DNA from: Pseudomonas extremaustralis
GTDB taxonomy: Bacteria; Pseudomonadota; Gammaproteobacteria; Pseudomonadales; Pseudomonadaceae
Direction: 5' to 3'
Assembly: GCF_900102035.1 (NCBI RefSeq)
Contig: NZ_LT629689.1
Location: 3,332,001-3,396,000 of the forward strand
DNA: 64,000 bases
In this document: positions 54,810 to 64,000 of the stretch, in pieces
Position numbering within the stretch: position 1 is the first letter of the stretch
Layout of the letters: each line of letters begins with the position of its first letter
The notes under the pieces: generated by a model
What the model saw: the letters and a program-made list of their open reading frames with translations, nothing else
Database searches by the model: none
Told to the model about the DNA's origin: nothing
Position numbers and translations under genes: made by a program

Positions 54810-56162
54810 TTACAGACGACCCAGATCGTTGACCAGGGCTAACAACATCACCCCGACCACCAAACTGATACCGATCTGTATCCCCCAACCCTGCACCCGA
54901 TCCGACAAGGGGCGACCACGCACCCACTCGACCAGATAAAACAACAGATGCCCCCCATCCAATACAGGAATGGGCAACAAATTCAGAACACCCAGGCTGA
55001 TACTCAGATAAGCCAGGAAATTCAGGAAATCCGCGACCCCCGACTGGGCAGAAGCGCCCGCCACTTTAGCAATGGTTATCGGCCCACTCAAGTTTTTTAC
55101 CGAGAGCTCGCCGAACAACATTTTCTTGAGCGATTCTAGAGTCAGCACACTCATGGTCCAGGTGCGTCGCGCGCCCTCGCCAATCGCGGCCAACGGCCCG
55201 AAGCTGACCTCGCGCACCATGGAAGGCGGCCACTCCGGACTCTTGACCCCGGCACCGAGGTAACCCCCGGCGGCCTTGGCTTCCCCGCGTACCGACAGAG
55301 TCACGGGAACGTCGATTTGAGCACCGTCACGTTCGATTTTCAGCAAAACTTTGGTATCAGGACGTACACGTACCAGGTCGACCACTTGCTGCCAGTCCCC
55401 CAGTGCCTGCCCATCAAGGGCCAACAGGCGGTCGCCGGTTTTCAGACCTGCGGCCTGGGCCGGCCCTTTCGGATCCAGTTCGGCGAGCACCGGTGGCAGC
55501 GCCGGACGCCACGGGCGGATGCCCAGGGATTTGATCGGATCAGGCTCATCAGCCCCTTTGAGCCAGTGGTCCAGGGCCAATTCACGCGGGCTTTCGGCGG
55601 TAGAGTCCTGCTCGCGCACCACAACGTTGACGCTGCCGCTCTCGCCCAGGCGACGGACCAGCTGCAAATTGACCGCCCCCCAACCAGTGGTGGGTTCGCC
55701 ATCAATAGAAACAATTTCCTGCCCGGCGACCAATCCAGCCTTCGCCGCCATGCTGCCCGCCTCAACCACACCGATAACCGGACGTATCTGTTCGCTGCCG
55801 AGCATGGCCAGGACCCAGAAAAACACCATCGCCAACAAGAAATTGGCGATCGGACCGGCGGCGACAATAGCGATACGCTGACGAACGGTCTTGCGATTGA
55901 AGGATTGGTCCAACTGGTCCGCCGGCACTTCGCCTTCGCGCTCGTCGAGCATCTTGACGTAGCCGCCCAATGGGATGGCCGCAATCACGAATTCGGTGCC
56001 GCGACGGTCGTGCCAGCGCAATAGCGGCATGCCGAAACCAACGGAAAAGCGCAGTACCTTGACGCCGCAACGACGCGCCACCCAGAAGTGGCCGAACTCG
56101 TGGAAGGTAACCAGCACACCCAGAGCAACCAGGGTGCCGACAATCATGTAAAGCGCACTCAT
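54810..56162 (-). CDS. rseP: Regulated intramembrane protease RseP
   Basis: A 450-residue site-2 metalloprotease (MucP in P. aeruginosa) that cleaves the anti-sigma factor MucA/RseA to release AlgU/sigma-E. Zinc site TFHEFGHFWVARRCGV in the first helix, two PDZ domains (first about VVEAGSMAAKAGLVAGQEI, second ELDPKGPAQAAGLKTGDRL) and the third zinc ligand in PIPVLDGGHLLFYL. Complete; placed as usual between dxr and bamA. Confidence 0.97.
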   Translation of the reverse strand: MSALYMIVGTLVALGVLVTFHEFGHFWVARRCGVKVLRFSVGFGMPLLRWHDRRGTEFVIAAIPLGGYVKMLDEREGEVPADQLDQSFNRKTVRQRIAIVAAGPIANFLLAMVFFWVLAMLGSEQIRPVIGVVEAGSMAAKAGLVAGQEIVSIDGEPTTGWGAVNLQLVRRLGESGSVNVVVREQDSTAESPRELALDHWLKGADEPDPIKSLGIRPWRPALPPVLAELDPKGPAQAAGLKTGDRLLALDGQALGDWQQVVDLVRVRPDTKVLLKIERDGAQIDVPVTLSVRGEAKAAGGYLGAGVKSPEWPPSMVREVSFGPLAAIGEGARRTWTMSVLTLESLKKMLFGELSVKNLSGPITIAKVAGASAQSGVADFLNFLAYLSISLGVLNLLPIPVLDGGHLLFYLVEWVRGRPLSDRVQGWGIQIGISLVVGVMLLALVNDLGRL

Positions 56163-56215
56163 CTAATTTCTCCGCATTCCAATCCAGTGCCTGAAGGCTC
56201 AAGCGCGCCGACAGG

Positions 56216-57406
56216 CTAACGCGCGTTGCGGCTCAACCATTGTTCGGCCAGGGCCCGGGCCTTGGTATCCGCCTCGAACACGGCGCCCAGCTCATTCACA
56301 GCCACTATGGGCTCCAGGCCCAGAACGTCTTCGATGATACGCGCGATCTGCGGAAAGCGGATGCGCCGTTCGAGAAACGCCGCCACAGCCACTTCATTGG
56401 CCGCATTAAGCATCGCCGGGGCGCTGTTTCCGGCCTCCGCCGCTTGCCGCGCCAGACGCAGACAGGGAAAGCGTTGCTCATCCGGGGCTTCGAAGTCCAG
56501 CCGGGCAATCGCAAACAGGTCCAACGGGGCCACACCGGAATCAATCCGCTCCGGCCAGGCCAGGGCATTGGCGATTGGCGTGCGCATATCGGGATTGCCC
56601 AACTGCGCCAATACCGAACCGTCCACATAGTCGACCAGGGAATGAATCACGCTTTGCGGGTGAACCACCACCTCGACCTGATCTGGCCGTGCATCAAACA
56701 GCCAGCACGCCTCGATCAACTCCAGGCCCTTGTTCATCATGCTTGCCGAGTCCACGGAAATCTTGCGCCCCATGGACCAGTTAGGATGCGCGCACGCCTG
56801 ATCGGGAGACACATGCTCCAGCTCTTCCAGCGGAGTTTGCCGGAAAGGACCACCGGAGGCGGTCAATAGAATACGGCGCACGCCCACATGGCTCAGGCCA
56901 CGGGCAAAGTCACCGGGCATGCACTGGAAGATTGCGTTGTGCTCACTGTCGAGTGGCAACAGCACCGCGCCGCTTCTACGCACAGCCTGCATGAAGAGCG
57001 CGCCGGACATGACCAGTGCTTCTTTGTTCGCCAGCAGGATTTTCTTGCCGGCATCGACAGCCGCCAGGGTCGGACGCAAGCCGGCGGCGCCGACAATGGC
57101 CGCCACCACTGTATCCACCTCGGCATCGGCCGAGACCTGACACAACCCCTCCTCCCCCACCAGCACTTGAGTGGCCAGCCCGGCAGCCCGCAACTCCTCC
57201 TGCAGCCCCCGAGCGGCCGCAACCCCAGGCACGACAGCGAAACGCGGCACATAGCGCACGCACAGGGCCAGCAATTCGCGCAGGCGCGTAAACCCGGTCA
57301 GGGCGAAGACTTGATAACGATCAGGGTGGCGAGCGATCACATCCAGGGCGCTCAGGCCTACCGAGCCGGTCGCCCCCAGCACGGTCACTTGTTGCAGGCG
57401 GCTCAC
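56216..57406 (-). CDS. dxr: 1-deoxy-D-xylulose 5-phosphate reductoisomerase
   Basis: A 396-residue MEP-pathway enzyme. NADPH loop [30 protein letters not shown], and the catalytic/metal segment DSEHNAIFQ and [17 protein letters not shown] are visible. The GTG at 57406 overlaps the cdsA stop in a GTGA arrangement and matches the P. aeruginosa start MSRPQ; an ATG five codons upstream is less likely. Confidence 0.96.
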   Translation of the reverse strand: MSRLQQVTVLGATGSVGLSALDVIARHPDRYQVFALTGFTRLRELLALCVRYVPRFAVVPGVAAARGLQEELRAAGLATQVLVGEEGLCQVSADAEVDTVVAAIVGAAGLRPTLAAVDAGKKILLANKEALVMSGALFMQAVRRSGAVLLPLDSEHNAIFQCMPGDFARGLSHVGVRRILLTASGGPFRQTPLEELEHVSPDQACAHPNWSMGRKISVDSASMMNKGLELIEACWLFDARPDQVEVVVHPQSVIHSLVDYVDGSVLAQLGNPDMRTPIANALAWPERIDSGVAPLDLFAIARLDFEAPDEQRFPCLRLARQAAEAGNSAPAMLNAANEVAVAAFLERRIRFPQIARIIEDVLGLEPIVAVNELGAVFEADTKARALAEQWLSRNAR

Positions 57407-58209
57407 GATGCAGTCATCCACAACAGCACAGCGAAAATCGGGATAGCCGCGGTCAGGCTGTCAATGCGATCCAGCACCCCCCCATGACCCGGCAGCAGGT
57501 TGCTGCTGTCCTTGATCCCGGCCTGGCGCTTGAACATGCTTTCGGTGAGGTCGCCCACCACCGAGATAAATACCACGACGGCCGTCCCCAGCAGCGCCAG
57601 GATAATGTCCTTGATGGACCAATCGCGCACCACCCCCACGACCAGCGTGATCGCCAGCGTCAAAGCGAGGCCGCCGTAGACGCCCTCCCAACTCTTGCCC
57701 GGACTGACTGCCGGCGCCAGCTTGCGCTTGCCGAATGCCCGGCCGGAGAAATAGGCGCCGATATCCGCCCCCCAGACAAGCACCATCACAGCCATGATCA
57801 ACCAGTTGCCCATGGGCGAATGCTTGATCAGCACCAGCCCTTGCCAGGCGGGCAGCAGGATCAACAGACCGATCACCAGCTTGCAGGCTACGCTGGACCA
57901 ATGACTGCTGGTCTGCGGATAGGTCAGCACCAGGAAAGTCGCGAGCGCCCACCACAACACCGCCGCCCCCAATACCCAGGGTGCGACATCCGGCAGGATG
58001 TACATCAGGAACAGCAGCAGTGCGACGACGGCGGCATACGCCACGCGCGGCAACTGCGTGCCGAAACCCGCCAGACGCGCCCACTCCCAGGCCCCCAGGG
58101 TCACGACCAGGCCGATGAACAGCGCAAAGCCGGAACCTTCGAGCAGGAAAAACCCACACAGGGCGATCGGTAACAGGATCAGTGCCGTGATGATTCGTTG
58201 TTTAAGCAT
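57403..58209 (-). CDS. cdsA: Phosphatidate cytidylyltransferase
   Basis: A 268-residue inner-membrane enzyme that makes CDP-diacylglycerol, precursor of all phospholipids. About eight hydrophobic segments; the signature region begins [20 protein letters not shown] and ends with the C-terminal [14 protein letters not shown]. Coupled to dxr by overlap, and starts directly after the uppS stop. Confidence 0.97.
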   Translation of the reverse strand: MLKQRIITALILLPIALCGFFLLEGSGFALFIGLVVTLGAWEWARLAGFGTQLPRVAYAAVVALLLFLMYILPDVAPWVLGAAVLWWALATFLVLTYPQTSSHWSSVACKLVIGLLILLPAWQGLVLIKHSPMGNWLIMAVMVLVWGADIGAYFSGRAFGKRKLAPAVSPGKSWEGVYGGLALTLAITLVVGVVRDWSIKDIILALLGTAVVVFISVVGDLTESMFKRQAGIKDSSNLLPGHGGVLDRIDSLTAAIPIFAVLLWMTAS

Positions 58210-58965
58210 TTAAACCCGGGCTCCAGCTTCGATCTGCTCGCTCGTTTTACCGAAGCGACGCTGACGGGAAGCGAAATCGGCCAATGCAGTGCGCATGGCA
58301 TCGTGTTTGAAGTCCGGCCAGAACAGGTCGGAGAAGTACAGCTCGGTATAGGCCAACTGCCATAACAGGAAGTTGCTGATGCGGTGCTCGCCACCGGTAC
58401 GGATGCACAAGTCCGGCAACGGCAGGTCGCCGGTCACCAGACAGGTTTGCAACAGTTCGGGCGTGATTTCGTCCGGGCGCAGATGCCCGGCCTGCACTTC
58501 ACGGGCCAGCCGCTGGGCGGCCTGGGCAATGTCCCACTGGCCGCCGTAGTTGGCTGCAATCTGCAGCACGAAACGGCCGACACCGGCAGTGATCGCCTCG
58601 GCTTCGCGCATGGCCGCCTGCAGTTCCGGGTGGAACCGCGAGCGATCACCAATGATACGCAGGCTGATGTTGTTCTCGTTGAGACGCTTGGCCTCCCGAC
58701 GCAGGGCCCTGAAGAACAGATCCATCAAGGCACTGACCTCTTCGGCGGGTCGCTGCCAGTTCTCACTGGAGAAGGCAAACAGGGTCAAGACTTCGACCTT
58801 GGCCTCGGCGCATACCTCGATCACAGCCCGAACCGCATCGACCCCCGCTTTATGCCCGGCGACACCTGGCAAAAAGCGCTTCTTCGCCCAGCGATTATTA
58901 CCATCCATGATGATCGCGACATGGCGCGGCACCACAGAGGGCACAGTCTGCTTGGTCTTTTCCAT
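58210..58965 (-). CDS. uppS: Undecaprenyl diphosphate synthase
   Basis: A 251-residue cis-prenyltransferase that makes the C55 lipid carrier for peptidoglycan and O-antigen. Active-site aspartate in HVAIIMDGNNRWAKKR, FAFSSENWQRP, and the C-terminal IRTGGEHRISNFLLWQ, YTELYFSDLFWPDF motifs. Its stop adjoins the cdsA start without spacing. Confidence 0.97.
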   Translation of the reverse strand: MEKTKQTVPSVVPRHVAIIMDGNNRWAKKRFLPGVAGHKAGVDAVRAVIEVCAEAKVEVLTLFAFSSENWQRPAEEVSALMDLFFRALRREAKRLNENNISLRIIGDRSRFHPELQAAMREAEAITAGVGRFVLQIAANYGGQWDIAQAAQRLAREVQAGHLRPDEITPELLQTCLVTGDLPLPDLCIRTGGEHRISNFLLWQLAYTELYFSDLFWPDFKHDAMRTALADFASRQRRFGKTSEQIEAGARV

Positions 58966-58982
58966 GAAGGCGTCCTGACCCC

Positions 58983-59540
58983 TTATACGGCCATCAGGTC
59001 CTTTTCTTTTTCTTCCGTGGCCTTGGTGATCTGGGCCTCGGCGTCCTTGGTCAGCTTGTCGATATCAGCGACGGCACGACGCTCTTCGTCTTCACTGATT
59101 TCCTTGTCCTTGACCAGCTTCTTCAGGTCACCCAGGGCATCGCGACGAATGTTGCGCACCGCAACACGAGCATCTTCAGCCGCACTGCGTGCCTGCTTGG
59201 TGAAGCCCTTACGGGTTTCTTCGGTCAAGGCCGGCATGGAGATGAGCAACAACTCACCCAGGTTGGTCGGGTTGAGGTTCAGGCCGGCGCTCTGGATGGC
59301 CTTGTCGACGGCCGCGAGCATGTTGCGCTCGAAAGCCACGACTTGCAGGGTGCGCGAGTCTTTAACGGTGACGTTGGCTACGCCGCTCAGCGGTGTGTCG
59401 GCGCCATAGTAAGGCACCATCACGCTGCCCAGGATGCTTGGGTGCGCCTTGCCGGTACGAATCTGGCCGAATGCATGGCTCAGAGACTCCAGGGATTTGT
59501 GCATACGCGCTTGGGCGTCTTTCTTGATTTCGTTGATCAT
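58983..59540 (-). CDS. frr: Ribosome recycling factor
   Basis: A 185-residue tRNA-mimic that with EF-G splits the post-termination ribosome. Start [20 protein letters not shown] and family block [13 protein letters not shown], then the C-terminal [19 protein letters not shown] helix. The ATG overlaps the pyrH stop by four bases. Confidence 0.98.
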   Translation of the reverse strand: MINEIKKDAQARMHKSLESLSHAFGQIRTGKAHPSILGSVMVPYYGADTPLSGVANVTVKDSRTLQVVAFERNMLAAVDKAIQSAGLNLNPTNLGELLLISMPALTEETRKGFTKQARSAAEDARVAVRNIRRDALGDLKKLVKDKEISEDEERRAVADIDKLTKDAEAQITKATEEKEKDLMAV

Positions 59541-60280
59541 TGTTGGCCTTCCTCGATCAGAGTCCCTTCCGCACCGCCGTGTACGATATTCAGCAGAGCA
59601 CCGGGCTTGTTCATGTTAAATACGCGCAGCGGCATCTTGTGGTCGCGGCACAGGCAAATAGCCGTCAGGTCCATCACGCCCAGCTTGCGATCCAGCACTT
59701 CATCGTAGGTCAGATGATCGAACTTCTCGGCATGCGGGTCTTTGAATGGGTCTGCGGTGTATACGCCATCTACCTTGGTGGCCTTTAGCACCACATCAGC
59801 ATCGATCTCGATGGCGCGCAGGCAAGCCGCCGAATCGGTGGTGAAGAACGGGTTACCCGTACCTGCGGCGAAGATCACCACTTCCTTGGAGTTCAGGTGG
59901 CGCATGGCCTTGCGGCGATCATAGTGATCGGTCACACCCACCATGGAAATAGCCGACATCACGATAGCCGAGATGTTGGCGCGCTCAAGGGCATCACGCA
60001 TGGCCAGGGCATTCATCACAGTGGCCAGCATGCCCATGTGATCACCGGTTACCCGATCCATGCCGGCCGCACTCAGTGCCGCGCCACGGAACAGGTTGCC
60101 GCCACCGATCACCAGGCCTACCTGTACGCCGATGCCGACCAGTTGGCCGACTTCCAGCGCCATGCGATCAAGCACCTTGGGATCGATCCCGAACTCTTCC
60201 GAGCCCATCAGGGCCTCGCCGCTGAGCTTGAGTAGAATGCGTTTATAGCGAGCCTGATAACCACTGCCCTGCTGAGCCAT
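59537..60280 (-). CDS. pyrH: UMP kinase
   Basis: A 247-residue hexameric bacterial UMP kinase of the amino-acid-kinase fold. Motifs [43 protein letters not shown] and [19 protein letters not shown]. The ATG at 60280 follows AGGAGAGATTCGCA; the frame is open 22 codons earlier without homology. Separated from tsf by about 210 bases and a terminator. Confidence 0.97.
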   Translation of the reverse strand: MAQQGSGYQARYKRILLKLSGEALMGSEEFGIDPKVLDRMALEVGQLVGIGVQVGLVIGGGNLFRGAALSAAGMDRVTGDHMGMLATVMNALAMRDALERANISAIVMSAISMVGVTDHYDRRKAMRHLNSKEVVIFAAGTGNPFFTTDSAACLRAIEIDADVVLKATKVDGVYTADPFKDPHAEKFDHLTYDEVLDRKLGVMDLTAICLCRDHKMPLRVFNMNKPGALLNIVHGGAEGTLIEEGQQ

Positions 60281-60436
60281 TGCGAATCTCTCCTGCGGCG
60301 TATTTTTTAAAAAATTCTTGGCGAGCCGTTTACGGCTTGCGTTCACTCTAGCTGGACGCTATCACAGCGCCATCGGAACACGGCTTTGTAAGCCAGTTCC
60401 AAGGGGAAGCAAAATAAAATCAGCCTTCCCATTTGA

Positions 60437-60470
60437 AAAGAGGCTGCGCGCGTGAGCGGGCAGCCTCTTT
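60437..60470 (-). terminator. Terminator after tsf
   Basis: On the minus strand AAAGAGGCTGC, a twelve-base loop and GCAGCCTCTTT followed by TCAAATGGG. Strong stem, moderate U-tract, 22 bases after the tsf stop. Confidence 0.8.
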
Positions 60471-60492
60471 CGGGCGACAGTTGAAAACTGTC

Positions 60493-61356
60493 TTATTGCT
60501 TGGCGGCAGCCAGCTGGGCAGCAACTTCTTCTGCGAAGTTGTCGACCGGCTTCTCGATGCCTTCGCCTACTTTGAAGTAAGTGAAGGAAACGATTTCAGC
60601 ACCGGCTTTCTTGGCCAGTTCGCCAACCTTGACTTCAGGGTTCTTGACGAACGCCTGCTCGACCAGGCTTGCTTCTGCCAGGAACTTGCTGATACGGCCT
60701 TTGATCATGTTTTCAACGATGTTCTCTGGCTTGCCAGCGATCTTGTCAGCGTTGAGGCTCAGGAACACGGCTTTTTCACGTTCGATAGCGTCAGCAGACA
60801 CTTCCGACGGCAGCAGGAACTCAGGGTTGCTGGCCGCTACGTGCATAGCGATGTCTTTGGCCAGCTCAACATTGCCGCCCTTTAGAACAACCGCTACACC
60901 GATCTTGTTGCCGTGCAGGTAACCACCGACAACATCACCTTCAACGCGAACCAGGCGACGAATGTTGACGTTTTCGCCAACCTTGCCGACCAGTACCAGG
61001 CGATCAGCTTCTTGAGCTTCGATCAGCGGAGCGGCGTCGGTCAGCTTGTCAGCGAAGGCTTTTTCAACGCTGGCAGTAACGAATGCCTTGAAGTCGTCCT
61101 GCAGAGCTAGGAAGTCGGTCTGCGAGTTCACTTCCAGCAGGACTGCGGATTTACCGTCTTCCTTCAGGGCGATGGCGCCTTCAGCGGCAACGTTGCCTGC
61201 TTTCTTGGCAGCCTTGATGGCGCCCGAAGCACGCATGTCATCAATGGCTTTTTCGATGTCGCCGCCGGCCTTGGTCAAGGCCTTTTTGCAATCCATCATG
61301 CCTTCGCCGGTACGCTCACGCAGTTCTTTGACCAACGCTGCAGTAATCTCTGCCAT
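60493..61356 (-). CDS. tsf: Elongation factor Ts
   Basis: A 287-residue nucleotide-exchange factor of EF-Tu. N-terminal UBA-like domain with LVKELRERTGEGMMDCKKAL (signature 1) and the second signature VLLEVNSQTDF. Two core subdomains and the coiled coil follow. Follows rpsB, as nearly always. Confidence 0.98.
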   Translation of the reverse strand: MAEITAALVKELRERTGEGMMDCKKALTKAGGDIEKAIDDMRASGAIKAAKKAGNVAAEGAIALKEDGKSAVLLEVNSQTDFLALQDDFKAFVTASVEKAFADKLTDAAPLIEAQEADRLVLVGKVGENVNIRRLVRVEGDVVGGYLHGNKIGVAVVLKGGNVELAKDIAMHVAASNPEFLLPSEVSADAIEREKAVFLSLNADKIAGKPENIVENMIKGRISKFLAEASLVEQAFVKNPEVKVGELAKKAGAEIVSFTYFKVGEGIEKPVDNFAEEVAAQLAAAKQ

Positions 61357-61492
61357 TTCAAAATCCTCTTGGATAGGTTTTCAACCATTCCACCCGATCA
61401 AACGGGCGATCAATTCTTCCCGAATCTCCGTTGTAGGCCGCTGCACGTTACAGATGTTGTAGCTGCGCTGCCGACAAATGGTTTTCGAGGGG

Positions 61493-61521
61493 GCAAAAAG
61501 GGGGCCAAGCCCCCTTTTTGC
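61493..61521 (-). terminator. Attenuating terminator between rpsB and tsf
   Basis: GCAAAAAGGGGGC, three-base loop, GCCCCCTTTTTGC: a 13-base-pair stem whose 3' arm ends in a U-run, located 27 bases after rpsB. It should reduce readthrough to tsf. Confidence 0.88.
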
Positions 61522-61547
61522 TTACTGAGTCAACGCCAGGGCGTCAA

Positions 61548-62285
61548 TTACTCAGCGGCAGCTACCGGAGCTTCTTCAACGAACTGCTCGGTACCACCAG
61601 CAACGTGGTTGCGACCACGGATAACAGCGTCAGCCATCGAACCCATGTACAACTGGATAGCGCGGATTGCGTCATCGTTGCCTGGGATGATGTAGTCAAC
61701 GCCTTCCGGGCTGCTGTTGGTATCGACTACGCCGATAACCGGGATGCCCAGCTTGTTGGCTTCGGTGATCGCGATGCGCTCGTGGTCAACGTCGATAACG
61801 AACAGTGCGTCAGGCAGACCGCCCATGTCCTTGATACCACCCAGGGAACGATCGAGCTTTTCCAGGTCGCGAGTGCGCATCAGCGCCTCTTTCTTGGTCA
61901 GCTTGGCGAAAGTACCGTCTTCGGCTTGCACTTCAAGGTCACGCAGACGCTTGATGGAAGCACGGATGGTTTTGAAGTTGGTCAGCATGCCGCCCAACCA
62001 GCGGTGATCGACGTACGGCGAACCGCAACGTGCTGCTTCTTCAGCAACGATCTTGCCAGCGGAACGCTTGGTACCGACGAACAGAATCTTGTTTTTGCCC
62101 TGGGCCAGGCGCTCTACGAAGGTCAGCGCTTCGTTGAACATTGGCAGGGTTTTTTCAAGGTTGATGATGTGGATCTTGTTACGCGCGCCGAAAATGTATT
62201 TACCCATTTTCGGGTTCCAGTAACGGGTCTGGTGACCGAAGTGCACACCGGCCTTCAGCATATCGCGCATGTTGACTTGGGACAT
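61548..62285 (-). CDS. rpsB: 30S ribosomal protein S2
   Basis: A 245-residue ribosomal protein. Start [26 protein letters not shown] and the second signature [28 protein letters not shown] in part; [14 protein letters not shown] also typical. Complete. It is the first gene of the long reverse-strand series and has a conserved autoregulatory leader. Confidence 0.98.
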   Translation of the reverse strand: MSQVNMRDMLKAGVHFGHQTRYWNPKMGKYIFGARNKIHIINLEKTLPMFNEALTFVERLAQGKNKILFVGTKRSAGKIVAEEAARCGSPYVDHRWLGGMLTNFKTIRASIKRLRDLEVQAEDGTFAKLTKKEALMRTRDLEKLDRSLGGIKDMGGLPDALFVIDVDHERIAITEANKLGIPVIGVVDTNSSPEGVDYIIPGNDDAIRAIQLYMGSMADAVIRGRNHVAGGTEQFVEEAPVAAAE

Positions 62286-62418
62286 GATAGTTCCTTAATA
62301 AGTCGGGTTTGGCCTCCACGTATCCCAATGACCAACCAGCGGCATCAAGGCCTCCGGCACCCAGGTCATCGTGTCGACACGTGTGTGGATTTAAGCTCTT
62401 CGGGGTATCCCCGGAAAG
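62286..62418 (-). promoter_or_regulatory. rpsB mRNA leader (S2 autoregulatory element)
   Basis: The 5' leader contains a GGGGATACCCC hairpin near its start and, close to the start codon, the string GGGATACGTGGAGGC, which I recall as conserved in the E. coli rpsB leader. In gammaproteobacteria this leader binds S2 and represses rpsB-tsf. The fold here has not been computed. Confidence 0.7.
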
Positions 62419-62426
62419 CGGCGCAT

Positions 62427-62455
62427 TTTATACCACACGAAGGGCGAAAACGAAA
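62427..62455 (-). promoter_or_regulatory. Probable rpsB promoter
   Basis: On the minus strand TTTCGT and TATAAA are spaced by 17 bases; TATAAAATGCGC with a G+C-rich discriminator immediately after it is typical of growth-regulated ribosomal promoters. Confidence 0.6.
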
Positions 62456-62573
62456 CCCGCAATCACATTTGCCGTATGCAGCCCTGGCGTAACCCTTTGA
62501 ATAGAGCGAATTTAACCCCACCTGATAGACAGAAGCGATCATCAGAGGCTCATGATTTGACGCCATCGTCTGT

Positions 62574-62579
62574 TAGAAT
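62574..62579 (+). promoter_or_regulatory. Candidate -10 element for map
   Basis: TTAGAATCGCG gives a TAGAAT box about 94 bases before the map ATG, with no good -35 at the usual spacing. The rest of the gap 62456-62672 shows nothing else. Confidence 0.3.
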
Positions 62580-62672
62580 CGCGTTTTTTGGGGCTTGTGC
62601 GGATTCTGCAACCTTTTGTCGCACACCCGTAAACCGTATTGATTTCAGCGCGTCGCGCTAGAGAGAGCCCGT

Positions 62673-63467
62673 ATGACCGTTACCTTGAAAACCGCCGAAG
62701 ACATCGCCGGCATGCGCATCGCCGGCAAACTGGCTGCCGACGTGCTGGAAATGATCGCCGAACACGTCAAGCCCGGCGTGACCACCGAAGAGCTGGATCG
62801 CATCTGCCACGACTATATCGTCAACGTGCAAAAAGCCATCCCAGCCCCACTGAACTACAAGGGCTTCCCCAAGTCGATCTGCACCTCGATCAACCATGTG
62901 GTGTGCCACGGCATCCCAGGCGACAAGCCGCTCAAAGACGGCGACACCCTGAACATCGACGTCACCGTCATCAAGGATGGCTACCACGGCGACACCAGCC
63001 GCATGTTCCATGTCGGCACCGTGCCGGTCTGGGCCGAGCGCCTGTCCCAAGTCACCCAGGAATGCATGTACAAGGCCATCGAACTGGTCAAGCCCGGTTG
63101 CCGCCTGGGCGATATCGGCGAAGTGATCCAGAAGCACGCGGAAAAGAACGGCTTCTCGGTCGTGCGTGAGTTCTGTGGCCATGGCATCGGCAAGGTGTTC
63201 CACGAAGAGCCGCAGATCCTGCACTACGGCCGCGCCGGCACCGGCATGGAACTCAAAGCGGGCATGACCTTCACCATCGAACCGATGATCAACCAGGGCA
63301 AGGCCGACACCAAGGTGCTGGGCGACGGCTGGACCGCCATCACCAAGGACCGCAAGCTCTCGGCCCAGTGGGAGCATACCCTGCTGGTCACCGATACTGG
63401 CTACGAGATCTTCACCCTGCGCGCCGACGACACGATCCCGCGCATTTCGGGTGCAGCTTCGGCGTAA
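62673..63467 (+). CDS. map: Type I methionine aminopeptidase
   Basis: A 264-residue metalloenzyme that removes the initiator Met. Metal ligands are in LNIDVTVIKDGYHGDTSRMF (two Asp), FCGHGIGKVFHEEPQ (His), TFTIEPMINQ (Glu) and the C-terminal Glu in SAQWEHTLLVT. Complete, start ATG after AGAGAGCCCGT. Divergent from rpsB and upstream of glnD, the usual order. Confidence 0.98.
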   Translation: MTVTLKTAEDIAGMRIAGKLAADVLEMIAEHVKPGVTTEELDRICHDYIVNVQKAIPAPLNYKGFPKSICTSINHVVCHGIPGDKPLKDGDTLNIDVTVIKDGYHGDTSRMFHVGTVPVWAERLSQVTQECMYKAIELVKPGCRLGDIGEVIQKHAEKNGFSVVREFCGHGIGKVFHEEPQILHYGRAGTGMELKAGMTFTIEPMINQGKADTKVLGDGWTAITKDRKLSAQWEHTLLVTDTGYEIFTLRADDTIPRISGAASA

Positions 63468-63534
63468 GCAGGCTGACCAGGTTTTCCCAAGCTGTGTTGT
63501 GACTGACTGACTAGATAAAAAGGAAAGCCAATCG

Positions 63535-64000
63535 ATGCCCCAGGTGGATCCCGAACTCTTCGACCGTGGCCAGTTCCAGGCCGAACTGGCCCTGAAAGCA
63601 AGCCCCATTGCCGCTTTCAAGAAGGCTATCCGCCAGGCCCGCGAGGTGCTCGACGAGCGCTTTCGCAGCGGCCGGGACATCCGTCGGCTGATCGAGGACC
63701 GTGCCTGGTTCGTCGATAACATCCTGCAAAAGGCCTGGGAACAGTTCAGTTGGAGCGAAGACGCCGATATCGCCCTGGTGGCGGTCGGCGGCTATGGTCG
63801 CGGCGAACTGCACCCCTACTCCGACATCGACCTGCTGATCCTGCTGGACAGCGCCGACCATGAGATCTTTCGCGATTCCATCGAGCGCTTTCTGACGCTG
63901 CTGTGGGATATCGGCCTAGAAGTCGGCCAGAGCGTGCGCTCGGTGGCCGAGTGCGCCGAAGAGGCCCGTGCCGACCTCACCGTGATCACCAACCTGATGG
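63535..64000 (+). CDS. glnD: Bifunctional uridylyltransferase/uridylyl-removing enzyme GlnD, 5' part
   Basis: The first 155 codons of a gene that continues beyond the window. The nucleotidyltransferase motif [20 protein letters not shown] at about residues 82-101 is the catalytic site for uridylylating PII proteins; the HD and ACT domains are not in the window. The ATG follows AAAGGAAAGCC. GlnD senses glutamine and controls nitrogen assimilation through GlnB/GlnK. Confidence 0.96.
   Translation, partial: MPQVDPELFDRGQFQAELALKASPIAAFKKAIRQAREVLDERFRSGRDIRRLIEDRAWFVDNILQKAWEQFSWSEDADIALVAVGGYGRGELHPYSDIDLLILLDSADHEIFRDSIERFLTLLWDIGLEVGQSVRSVAECAEEARADLTVITNLM

Overview
The window looks like core chromosome of a fluorescent Pseudomonas (P. 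fluorescens group). The reasons are the high GC content, the exact gammaproteobacterial/pseudomonad gene order of the long reverse-strand cluster from rpsB to ispD, a close match to the P. aeruginosa QuiP acylase, an aot-type arginine/ornithine transport cluster, and paired palindromic REP sequences typical of P. fluorescens intergenic DNA. All identifications come from reading the sequence and recalling families; no database search was run.

Layout. Positions 1-21.6 kb are a mosaic of independent units: a LysR regulator divergent from an atypical SDR, a lipoprotein, a COG2509-type flavoprotein, a Cds1-like PLP enzyme, nhaA, a glycine-zipper lipoprotein, pdxH, an unusual OmpA-family lipoprotein, a serine hydrolase, a GH50 (agarase-like) secreted enzyme, dinG, a CopD-like membrane protein, a collagen-like secreted protein, a small cluster holding two SEC-C proteins and a LEA14-like lipoprotein, and quiP. 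Positions 21.9-26.1 kb hold aotJQMOP for basic amino-acid uptake. Then come a small Pro-rich protein gene, dcd, a cold-shock gene, and on the reverse strand ispF-truD-surE-pcm-nlpD-rpoS (stress/stationary phase), preceded by the formaldehyde detoxification pair adhC-fghA and a LysR regulator.

From 36.1 to 62.3 kb almost everything is one reverse-strand series: rpsB-tsf-pyrH-frr (translation and UMP), uppS-cdsA-dxr-rseP-bamA-skp (lipid carriers, phospholipid, isoprenoids, envelope stress, outer-membrane assembly), lpxD-fabZ-lpxA-lpxB (lipid A), rnhB-dnaE (replication), accA (fatty acids), tilS, pyrG-kdsA-eno and ftsB-ispD. Many of these genes overlap by four bases or lie a few bases apart, so they are probably translationally coupled. 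map and the 5' part of glnD diverge from rpsB at the right edge.

No prophage, integron, CRISPR array, insertion sequence or intact tRNA/rRNA gene was seen. The accessory or poorly described material lies mainly in 8.4-19.0 kb. The best candidates for new biology are the WW-repeat OmpA lipoprotein with a histone-H1-like tail, the collagen-like secreted protein next to a recombination scar, the GH50 enzyme, and the SEC-C/His-rich cluster. Structural oddities include a REP element that supplies the ispD stop codon, a terminator whose U-tract touches the ispF start codon, and an rpoS 3' flank that lacks the usual rsmZ-fdxA neighbours.
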